From Zizania palustris (taxonomy: Eukaryota; Streptophyta; Magnoliopsida; Poales; Poaceae): DNA of 64,000 bases. Below, piece after piece: positions 20,174-30,220 of the stretch. The stretch lies in NCBI GenBank assembly GCA_019279435.1, contig JAAALK010000082.1:25019034-25083033 (forward strand), read 5' to 3'. Made by a program: the position numbers and the translations under genes. How positions within the stretch are numbered: the first letter of the stretch is position 1; every line of letters begins with the position of its first letter. Below the pieces are notes generated by a model. It had not been told where the DNA came from. It ran no database searches and saw only the letters and a program-made list of their open reading frames with translations.

Positions 20174-20360
20174 ACCAAGTTCTAAAAGCTTGTTCTCTGC
20201 TGCTGACTGCACTTCGAAGAGCACTTACGGAGGGAGCCTCGAAGTGCCAAGATCCTGCGCACCCTTCAGTTAAGGGCTTCTTAGTGCAGCCCGAAGGCCT
20301 TCTCTCGACCCCTCGAGTCGTTCGAAGTCCTCCATCTCCAAGACCTCTTCGCGGCTAGCT

Positions 20361-23300
20361 ATGCCTCCGAAGTGAAGTCAGGCTTCGGGTCCTCTCCGAA
20401 GGTCCCCTCGGACCAATGGAGCCGGACCCTCGGCTAATCCGGCGATTCCCGCCGAGACTGCCGGGCATCGAGCGCCCCGAGGCCCTTTGGCTCCTCCTAC
20501 GGTGCTTCAGACCGACTACGCAGCTAGCCGAGATCCAGAAGTGCCCTCCGACGAAGACGAAGGCCATCCCGAAACCGAGGCTACGCAGCTAGCCAGGCTT
20601 CAGGAGGAGGTATCCAGGTGGAGGCAAGAGGCCGCCGATCGCCTCCGCACTCAAGCTTCCACCGAAACTCCAGGAGGGCCTCAAGACGGTGGTACCCACA
20701 ATCCCCCAGAAGTTATCCAAGTCTCGGAGGAAGCCGAAAATGCATCCTTCGATAACGAGTCTCCAATACATTCGGATTTGCAGAGAGTGCCTTTCGACCC
20801 CAGATTCAAGGCCTCGAAGCTGCACAAGTACTCCGGGGGGTCGGACCCCGGAGAGTTCACCCGCTCTTACGCCCTGGCAATAGAAGCGAGTGGAGGGGTG
20901 CGAAGCACCATGGCAAAATGCTTCCCCCTCGCTCTCGAAGGCGTGGCACTCCGCTGGTTCTGGTCCCTAAAGCCAGGATCGATCAGTTCCTGGGAGCAGC
21001 TAAAAAAGAAATTTGTGAGCAACTTCCAAGGCACCTTCGTGGCCCTGATGTCCACAGGAAGTTTGTTCCAGGTAAAGCAGCGGGTGGGAGAAACCCTCTG
21101 GGAGTACTTCACGTGCTTTGCCCACACCAAGTCACAAATCAAGGGCCTGTCTACCTTGTCGGTAGTTGATGCTTCCCGCGAGGGGGTGTTGAACCCCGAC
21201 CTCCTCAGCAAACTCCATCGAAAGCCGGTGACGTCTGTGGCGCAGCTCATGGCATACTTCGAACAGTATGCCAAGGCGGAAGAAGGATGTCTTCGGCGAG
21301 CTAAAGCATCATTGTCCACCCTCCAAGAAGTCAAAAGGGAGCCCGAAGCCTCCGCTCCTATGCAACCTCCACAAGACAACCGCTTCAACGAATACAAGCG
21401 GGGGAAGAAGAATTTCCGTTCGGAGGTGCTAAACATTGCACCTTCTGCTCCAAAGGCACCTGCCAATTTCCAGCAGGCGAAGAATTTCAAGGCCGGGCCA
21501 CCGAAGCCTCAATAAAGGATGCCTGGCAGGCGCCAGAGTTTTTTCTGTTGCGTGCATGGCGACAATAGAAGCCATGACACGAAGGACTGCAAGGCAGTGT
21601 TGGCCCTTCGGGGCGACTACCTTGAACGAAGTACCGAGCGGGGCGCTTCGGATCGAGCCCCACCATCGGCACGACCGGAGCCTGTACAAGCTGTTGCCCG
21701 GGCCAGTGCCCTCAAAGCCCCTATGCGGCTGCCGGTGGCCAGTATTATGCCACCACCAAAGCAAGAAGACCCGCAGGACTGCGGCAAGAGAGTGGTCCTA
21801 CCCATCTTCGGAGGTGGGACCCTCGGAACCATGTCCAAGAGGCAGCGGCGTGAGTACGTCCGCGAGGTCAGGCACATTTGGACCTCAAGTTCCACCGAAG
21901 GGATGCCAGAATGGTCCCGTGTGCCCATCTCATTCACAGCCAATGATGTTGTGGGGGTAAAGTTCCCCCATGCCGACCCATTGGTCATCTGTGCTGATAT
22001 AGCAGGAGTAGAAGTTCGAAGGATCTTGGTAGATGGCGGGAGCTCCGCAGACATACTCTTTGTCCAGGCCTTCGATCAGATGTGCATACCTCGGAAGCAT
22101 CTACTTCCAGCAGCCCGGCCGCTTCAAGGGTTCTCAGGACCGCCTCTTGATGCCCTCGGCCAAATAGGCCTCGAGGTTGCCTTCGGAGAGGGGCCTTTGG
22201 CCCGAGTAGAAGAGGTGATCTTCGATGTGGTTGATGCCCCATACACTTACAATGCTATCTTTGGCCGAGGGATGTTGAACCAGTTCGGGGCTATAGCACA
22301 CCATAATTACCTTTGTCTCAAAATGCCCACGCAAGGTGGAGTGCTTACTATTTCAGGAGACCAAGCTGTAGCCAGGAGGACGGAGTATGGCCATGGGCAG
22401 CCATTGGACCCCCGGCAAGTGCATAATGTGGCGGAAAGCGTCGAAGAAGTACCGGAGGCCTCAAACCCTCCGAAGGGGTCTTCGCTCAAACCAAGCCCGG
22501 AGGGCGATGTTGAGACAAGAATAATCTCGGAAGATGGCAAAGAGTACCCAGTGCAATTAGGCAAGGGGCTATCTCCGGAAATAACTGCCTCGTTAGAAGA
22601 AGTCGTCAGGAAAAATCTGGACATATTTGCTTGGGCTGACGAAGACATCACCGGGGTCGATCGAAGCATCATCAAGCATAGTCTGCTCATCAACCCGAAG
22701 GCCAAGCCAGCGCGCCAGGGGCTCCGCAAGCTGTCAGCAGAAATAGCAAGCCTAGCCAAGGCCGAAGTAGAAAAATTGTTAAGGGCTGGCATCATCAGGG
22801 AGGTAGCCCATACCGAGTGGTTGGCTAACCCTGTTTTTGTAAGGAAGAAGGACTCGAGCAGGTGGCGCATGTGTATTGATTTCACTTCATTAAATAAAGC
22901 ATGCCCGCGAGACCCCTACCCGATGCCCCGAATAGATCAGTTGGTAGATTCCACAGCTGGGTCCTAAATGCTAAGTTTCCTCGACTCATACTCCGGATAT
23001 CATCAAGTATGGCTAAAACGCGAAGATGAAGCCAAGACAAGCTTTATAACTCCTTCCGGAGTATTTTGTTATGTAAGAATGCCTTTTGGGCTGCGGAATG
23101 CCGGAGCAACCTTTTCTCGTTTAATAGCTAAAGCTCTAGGTCATCAGATAGGCCGAAATGTCGAGGCCTAAATGGATGATATTGTAATAAAAAGTGCTCA
23201 AAAGCACCAGCATAGCCTAGATCTAGCTGAAACGTTCGAGAGCCTCCGAGCATGTGGAGTACGCCTCAATCTGGAAAAATGTATATTCGGAGCACAAGCA

Positions 23301-25694
23301 GGAAAACTGCTAGGGTACTTAGTTTCGAGCAGGGGAATCGAAGCTAGCCCAACACAGATAAGTGCATTGCAAAGGATGGCTCCACCAGAGAATTTGAAGC
23401 AGGTTCAAAAGTTAGCAGGGAGACTTGCAGCTCTTAGCAGGTTTCTGGCCAGGTCAGCAAAGCGGAGCCTCCCAATTTTCAAAGCACTAAAGGGGTCCGA
23501 AAGCTTTTAATGGACATCGGAGTGCCAGAAGAGCTTCGATTATATAAAGGAATACCTCGGAAGATTATCAATTTTGACCGTTCCTCTCCCAGAAGAAACA
23601 TTGCTCCTTTATCTTGCAGCAACAAATTCAGCAGTGAGCGCAGTACTAGTCCGGGAAGTTGAGCTTAAAGGAAAACTAGTCCAGAACCCAGTATATTTTG
23701 TGTCGGAGGCATTATCCAGAGCTAAAGTCAGATACTCCGAGCTCGAGAAGTTTGCTTATGCCCTAGTAATGGCCTCGCGGAAGCTGAGGCATTATTTCTT
23801 GGTGCATAACCTGATCGTCCCTACGTCGTATCCTCTTGGGGATATGCTCCGAAACAAAGATTCCACCGGCAGGATTGGAAAATGGGCGGTCGAGCTGGCA
23901 CCCTTCGAAATCTCCTTCACTGCGAGAACAGCTGTTAAATCTCAAATTATAGCAGATTTCGTAGCAGAATGGACTCCATCTGCAATTTGGACCCCGGATG
24001 AACCCTCCGAAGGTTTTTGGACAATATTCTCTGACGGAGCTTATCAAGCATCAGGTGCCGGAGCAGGGGTCGTCATCATATCACCATCAGGGCAGAAGGC
24101 CATGTATGCCGCAAGGCTCAACTTCAGAACCACTAACAATATTGCCGAGTATGAAGGAATCTTGCTAGGCCTCCGAAAGGCTAAAGCGCTCGGAGCTGCA
24201 AGAATAGTGATCAAGATAGATTCCCAAGTCGTCGCGGGGCATATTGACAAAAGTTTTCAAGCAAAAAATCCACATCTCGCGCAATACCTTGAAGAAATCC
24301 GCAAGGCCGAAGCAGCATTCAAAGGGTTTACAGTTCGAAGTATCCCTCGGGCAGAGAATCAACTTGCAGATATTCTTGCAAAGGCTGCAGCAGGGGCGGT
24401 GAACCTACCGGAGAGTGCTTTCTACGAAGAACTAGAGCAACCAGCGGCTTATCAAATACCCTCTTCAGAAGTAATGTGCATTCCAACTACAGATTGGCGG
24501 GCTCCGATAATAAGCATGTTGCAAAGTAGCATGGACCCTCCTGAAGGCCCAGAAGCTCGAAGGTTGCAAGCAAGAGCTCGAAATTACAAGCTTGTTGATG
24601 AAGTGCTATTCAAGGCCGGAGTGTGTTCACCCCTACTTCGATGCATCTCACAACCCGAAGGTCAAGACATACTTCGGGGCATCCACGAAGGACTATGCGG
24701 AGGTCATTTAGCCCCTCGAGCGCTAGCAGGCAAGATGCTTCGGCAAGGGTTTTATTGGCCAACAATAGTAAGAGATGCGGAAGAACTAGTTCGAACATGC
24801 CAAGGCTGCCAGTGGATGGGCAGACGGAGCCATCGCCCGTCAGCTCAGCTTCAAGTTATTGCCCCAGTATGGCCAATGGCTAGATGGGGCATGGACCTCA
24901 TAGGCCCTTTCCCAGTGGCAAAAGGCGGCTTGAAATTTGCGGTGGTGGCAATCAAATATTTCTCAAAATGGGTTGAGGCGGAGCCACTAACAGCTATCAC
25001 CTCGAAGAATGTGCAAAGATTTTTCTGGCAGAATATCATATGCAGGTTCGGAGTTCCAAGAGAGTTGACGGTGGATAATGGAACCCAGTTCAAAGCTGAC
25101 ACCTTCCAAACTTTTTGTGAAGAACTGGGCATTAAGTTGTGCTTCGCAGCAGTACGGCATCCACAGTCCAACGGAGCTGTTGAGCGAGCCAACGGGAACA
25201 TCCTTTCCGGGCTGAATCGCCGAATTGTTGGATTGGCCAAGGGGCTGTGGGTCGAAGAGCTTCCCAAAATCTTGTGGTCCATTCGAACCACTCAAACCAG
25301 GTCAACGGGGTTCACACCGTTTAGATTACTCTTCGGAGATGAGGCCATGACTCCTACGGAGCTCAGAGGTGGATCGCTTCGCGTAGTACAGCCTGGAGAC
25401 GAAAGTGACCGGTGAACTTCGCTGGATTTATCAGAAGAAACAAGGCTTCGAGCTGTCGCAAACCTAGCTAAGTACCACAAGCACACCAAGACATGGTATG
25501 ACCCGAAGGTAAAGCTAAATGAGTTAAAACCGGGTCATCTGGTATTGCGAAGTGTAATAGCTCCGGGGAAGCTAGGAAACAAATGGGAAGGACCATATGT
25601 TATCTTACGCTCAGGACGCCCCGGGTCGTTTAAATTAGCCAATTTAGAAGGAGAAGAGTTGAAGCATGCATGGCATGCGGAGCACCTTAAGCGT
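20361..25694 (+). pseudogene. Tat-C gag-pol with six in-frame stops
   Basis: A single frame stays open from ATG 20361 to the Tat-D insertion apart from six stops: TGA at 20373 (codon 5), TAA at 21513, 22965, 23169 and 23508, and TGA at 25413. No frameshift is seen. It contains Gag (MAKCFPLALEGVALRWFW block, 20910), a Cys/His cluster at about 21540, protease DGGSSADI near 22035, RT (about 22700-23300), a degenerate first RNase H, a second RNase H (about 24010-24390) with the IDSQVV Asp intact, integrase zinc site and core (24640-25200). The stop at 23169 removes the Tyr of the RT motif YMDD. The last codons of pol, after the insertion, are at 36171-36185. The protein is about as long as the intact Tat-D protein. 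Confidence 0.92.
25690..25694. repeat. Target-site duplication of Tat-D (left copy), AGCGT
   Basis: AGCGT directly precedes TGTTGGCG at 25695. The second copy is at 36169-36173, after CCAACA at 36168. The site lies four codons before the end of Tat-C pol. Confidence 0.93.
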
Positions 25695-26193
25695 TGTTGG
25701 CGTAAAAGATTACGCTAACAGGTTTCTGTAGAAAAGAAACTAACAAACGAAGTGTTTGTGAAGCAAACTGTTCTAAGCCTCCGAAAGGATAATAACTTAG
25801 AATAGTTCGAAAGTGTATATTGAATAACTTGTATTCGGTCCCTATTACAGGGTGAAATGGGGGGTATTTATAGGCCCAAACATTAAGGAAAAGACCTATT
25901 TAATTACCCCTCTATTACAACCGTCATAGTGGAAACTATTCGGTTCCCTTAATAGGGCTAAAATGGTAAAAGACTAATCTAATGAGAAAGAAGATAAATC
26001 TTCCATCTTAGCTGGCAGAAAAGATCTTGGAAAGCTTTAGTTCGAAGATGTACTTCGAACCAAGGCCTATCGTCGTGCTTCGAACCGGGTTCCGAGTATC
26101 TTCGAGGACGATCTTCTGAGAACCTTCGAACCTGCTAACTGCCTTTATGTTGCTTCGGCAATAACCCTGAAGATGAGATATTTTCCCCCAACA
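25695..26193 (-). repeat. 3' LTR of Tat-D
   Basis: 499 bases; plus strand TGTTGGCGTAAAAG to TTTTCCCCCAACA. The element-strand TATA box (CCTATAAATACCCCCC) is near 25862-25877. It contains a near-palindrome at 26040-26061 (TTCGAAG, spacer, CTTCGAA) that also occurs in an intron of the antisense gene. Next to it, the element-strand block ATTCGAGGGGCTACT is the polypurine tract. Confidence 0.95.
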
Positions 26194-26408
26194 GTAGCCC
26201 CTCGAATATGCTTCTCCGTTGACCTGTAACGTTAGGAGAGCAGTATACGAAAGGAAAAGATAACCAATCATAGGGGTTATTGGTTTTTATTTTATCTCCG
26301 TAATGCATGAAGATATGAACTCCGAATCAGTCTTAAGATAATTTCTTTTTGAACTATCTTAGAACTGACTTAGGAAGTTCGAAAGTCTTTTTAGACTTAG
26401 AAGAAATA

Positions 26409-26530
26409 GCCGTTAGTTTCTGTTTCCAACGGAAACTGTAGCAGGCGTTAATTTCGTAAAAGAAGTAACGGCAGGAATGCGAAACGACATGGATTAACGG
26501 TAAGAAAGTGAAATCTAGGCTATAAATAGA
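26409..26530 (+). promoter_or_regulatory. Putative promoter of the Tat-D antisense gene
   Basis: Plus-strand TATA box GCTATAAATAGAG at about 26519-26531, roughly 120 bases before the ATG at 26646. Four AACGG/CCGTT boxes lie upstream: 26409-26413, 26427-26431, 26466-26470 and 26495-26499. About 0.2 would be expected by chance in 90 bases. The surrounding sequence differs from Tat-A and Tat-C, yet the box cluster is kept. The region lies between the polypurine block and the gene, outside the LTR. The whole non-coding stretch is 26194-26645. Confidence 0.6.
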
Positions 26531-26645
26531 GGGCCTAGAAGTTACCCGGTTACCTTTTCACTGCATTCTAGCAATCAAAAACTTTTGAGTCCTTTGAGTT
26601 CTTGAGCCCTAGCCTCCATTTCCTCAGAGCAATCCGACGATCGTG

Positions 26646-28988
26646 ATGGTGAAGACCAAGGGATCTGCGCCTCCGTCTGCTTTGGCTCGGCAGCAAGCAG
26701 CCGCAGCAGCAGCGGCGGCAGCGTTGGCGGCGGCACCTCCGATGCGGGCGGCGACATCCATGGCGGCAGGGGGGAGAAATCCCCAAATCGCTGATGACCA
26801 AGGTCTGTGCCCGCCATCGACCAAATATTTGGATCAATCTTTTGAGTTGGGGCCTTCTACCTGCAAAAGAGAGTCTTTGGCAATCACAGCAGGGGGAAAA
26901 ATTAGTAATGGAGTTATGATTCGGAAGCCGGGCAAAGAATCGATTCCATCACCAAGACCCGGAGAAGTAGTAGTATTCGAAGCTTTCTTCGAAGCTGGCT
27001 TGGGCCTTCCTGCTGTAGACTTCCTGGCGGAGGTATTGGATCTGTTTCATGTAACCCTCCCTCAATTATCTCCGAATGCAGTAGCTAGGTTAGCTATCTT
27101 TGAATGGGCGCTGAGAGCCGAAGGTTGTGAGGGGAGGGCAGAAATCTTCGCAGCACTTCATAGAGCAACTTGCCAGCCAAAGACCTTCGTAGGCTCCGGA
27201 GGTGAAAAAGTGGTAGTATCCTTCGGCTCTATCAACTTTAGGCTTCGGGACGAATATGCCCTTCAATTTCCTGCCAAGGCCATCAATGCTAGATGGTACA
27301 CTGATTGGGTCCTGAGGTGGTTCTATGCCGAAGTCGGAGCGAGCAGTCCTCTGGCTGGGCCCCTCAAAGAAATTCAATTCCGGAAGGAAGCCTTAGTGAA
27401 GCCTGACGAAGGCCAGCTCGAAGCTCGTCTTAACCTGCTTCAGAAAATTAGCCGAAGGTTAAGCATGCGGGACTTAGCCGAAGAATTCCTCGTACTGCAA
27501 ATTCCTCCGTTGATGGCCAACTGGCCTATCGTCTTCGAGGATGACTCGGATGGCGGTCTTCGCAAGATCAATTTTACTTCGAGCCCTGCAGGTAACTTCG
27601 AAACCAACATGCATTGTACATATTTACTTCGAAGAAAGACTAACTTGAATTATTTTTTAGCTTCTTCAGCCCCTATTACTTCAGAGCAAATTGTAAGGGC
27701 TTCGGAGAAGATTTTGGGTGCCCCAACTCCGACTGAAAAAGAATGGCGAATTAAATTGGTCGGGAGTTGGGAACGGTTTAACAGAGTATGGGGAATGTTG
27801 GAGCTGACTCCGCTCCCTCTGATGGACTGGGTGCCTCTGGAGAAAGGACCCAAGAAAAGAATGGCTGAAGCCGGAGCTTCGAGCTCCGCAAGGACTCCGG
27901 TGAAGAAGGTGGCTCGGAAGCCAAAAAATCTCGCACCTTCGAATCCTGCGCCTTCGAGCTCAAGAACCTCAATCTCCGGTTCTAAAGAAGATGAAGGTAT
28001 ATTATTAGTGAGATTGATTTATGAAGATGCAGCTCAACGAAATATTCACATTGAAGATACTGCAGGTATACCGGAGCCCCAGGCTAACATTGAAGAAGTG
28101 AGAGCTCCGGATACTCAAGAAGAGCAAATCGAAGCCCCTATGGGCGAAGATGAAGTTGAAGTTCCTACAACTTCAGTTGTGGAGGAAGGAAGGACTGCTC
28201 ACGGAGATACTCCAACAGCAGAAAATTTAACTGTGGATTCAGATGATGACTTCACCTTTGATCCTCCGAGCAGTCCAGTGCTCGATCTCCCGGAGTATGT
28301 CGAAGGTAAATTTCGCATAATTCTTATCGATTTCTGCAAAATTATACAATGTATAATATTTTTGTTTTTGCAGAGCCTCCTGCTGTAGAAGTACATCACG
28401 AAGACACAATTCAAAGGCCTTCGACAACTTCGGAGCCACACCCGGAGGTTACTCAACAGGGGCCTGGAAGGGGTAAAAGACACATAGAGCCTCTCCCTAC
28501 TCAAGGATCGACTTCGTCTGAGTCAACAGATGAAAGTGAATCAACTGAGGGGGGGCCTTCTTCAGAAGTTCCAAGGACCTCAGGAGAACACTCCGGAGCT
28601 TCGCCAAGCAGGGAAGATCAAAAGGCTTCGGCTCTGCTCCCTCTTTTAACTCCTTTTTTGGAGCAAAGAAGAGGGCTTCGGACTTTGCTCAAACCTTTAG
28701 GTCGAGTAAGTCGGGAAGTCGGGGAGACAGAGCTAGTAGCAAAATTAAGCAAGGCGAAGAATTCGGAGCTTAATGTTGCTTTGGAACGAGCAGCTTATCA
28801 GGTACGGAGCACCTTCGAACCGATATCTTTAGCAAATTATATTGGGTTCGAAGTACATCTTCGAACCAGTAGCAAATTATAAATGAATAATTTCTTACTT
28901 CAGTTTTTTCTCTTCTTAGCAAGCGGTCTTGGCCCGCGCTGCAGCCTTATCGAACGAAAATGAAATTTCTCAGCTTCGGAATAAATGA
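26646..28988 (+). CDS. Antisense multi-exon gene (aORF) of Tat-D, 3' part lost in assembly gap
   Basis: Gene on the strand opposite gag-pol, convergent with it. Start ATG 26646 (MVKTKGSAPPSA, then an Ala-rich run). Proposed exons are 26646-27591, 27661-28305, 28374-28801 and from 28920. Each intron has GT...AG ends and is 69, 68 and 118 bases long, in phases 1, 1 and 0. Exon 1 holds the conserved domain (FEAFFEAGLGLPAVDF to RDLAEEFLVLQIPP), which I recall as the putative gypsy type transposon family (PF04195). Exon 2 starts with the SEQIVRASEKILGAP and KLVGSWERFNRVWG blocks, followed by basic then acidic low-complexity sequence. Exon 3 has LLPLLTPFLEQRRGL, and exon 4 begins the coiled coil. 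A TGA at 28986-28988 falls one base from the N gap and may be an edge error. Extra antisense ORFs are known in Tat elements; the role is unknown. Confidence 0.72.
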
Positions 28989-28989
28989 A

Positions 28990-29989
28990 NNNNNNNNNNN
29001 NNNNNNNNNNNNNNNNNNNNNNNNNNNNNNNNNNNNNNNNNNNNNNNNNNNNNNNNNNNNNNNNNNNNNNNNNNNNNNNNNNNNNNNNNNNNNNNNNNNN
29101 NNNNNNNNNNNNNNNNNNNNNNNNNNNNNNNNNNNNNNNNNNNNNNNNNNNNNNNNNNNNNNNNNNNNNNNNNNNNNNNNNNNNNNNNNNNNNNNNNNNN
29201 NNNNNNNNNNNNNNNNNNNNNNNNNNNNNNNNNNNNNNNNNNNNNNNNNNNNNNNNNNNNNNNNNNNNNNNNNNNNNNNNNNNNNNNNNNNNNNNNNNNN
29301 NNNNNNNNNNNNNNNNNNNNNNNNNNNNNNNNNNNNNNNNNNNNNNNNNNNNNNNNNNNNNNNNNNNNNNNNNNNNNNNNNNNNNNNNNNNNNNNNNNNN
29401 NNNNNNNNNNNNNNNNNNNNNNNNNNNNNNNNNNNNNNNNNNNNNNNNNNNNNNNNNNNNNNNNNNNNNNNNNNNNNNNNNNNNNNNNNNNNNNNNNNNN
29501 NNNNNNNNNNNNNNNNNNNNNNNNNNNNNNNNNNNNNNNNNNNNNNNNNNNNNNNNNNNNNNNNNNNNNNNNNNNNNNNNNNNNNNNNNNNNNNNNNNNN
29601 NNNNNNNNNNNNNNNNNNNNNNNNNNNNNNNNNNNNNNNNNNNNNNNNNNNNNNNNNNNNNNNNNNNNNNNNNNNNNNNNNNNNNNNNNNNNNNNNNNNN
29701 NNNNNNNNNNNNNNNNNNNNNNNNNNNNNNNNNNNNNNNNNNNNNNNNNNNNNNNNNNNNNNNNNNNNNNNNNNNNNNNNNNNNNNNNNNNNNNNNNNNN
29801 NNNNNNNNNNNNNNNNNNNNNNNNNNNNNNNNNNNNNNNNNNNNNNNNNNNNNNNNNNNNNNNNNNNNNNNNNNNNNNNNNNNNNNNNNNNNNNNNNNNN
29901 NNNNNNNNNNNNNNNNNNNNNNNNNNNNNNNNNNNNNNNNNNNNNNNNNNNNNNNNNNNNNNNNNNNNNNNNNNNNNNNNNNNNNNNNN
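28990..29989. other. Assembly gap, 1000 N
   Basis: Exactly 1000 N, so probably a gap of unknown true size. By comparison with Tat-A and Tat-C, the missing DNA should hold the coiled coil and C-terminal exons of the antisense gene and any 118-bp repeats. Frames reported across it have no meaning. Confidence 0.99.
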
Positions 29990-30220
29990 CTACAACGTTG
30001 GACTGGGCTCCGGATTATGTCAGCCACCACGTCGGAGGCTTCGAACTTTATGGGTTCGAAGTCCGAAAATACAACCCAGCTTAATGACACTTCCCTCTCG
30101 GTCGACCCCGCGGTTCCAGTGCGTCCACTCGGAAGCTGGAAGTCTATGAGGGGAAGGCAACTATCAGGGTCATATGCTTTATTAATTTAGAGGTGATTAC
30201 AAGCGAATTACAAGGAGCCC
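29990..30220. other. Spacer between the gap and the end of Tat-D pol
   Basis: 231 bases with no supported gene. A further TTCGAA pair is at about 30038-30060. No copy of the 118-bp repeat is seen in this visible part, unlike Tat-A and Tat-C. Confidence 0.5.

Noticed and set aside
28960..30190. Long open frames across the N run
   Set aside because: They consist almost wholly of unknown residues; the frame is an artefact of N.
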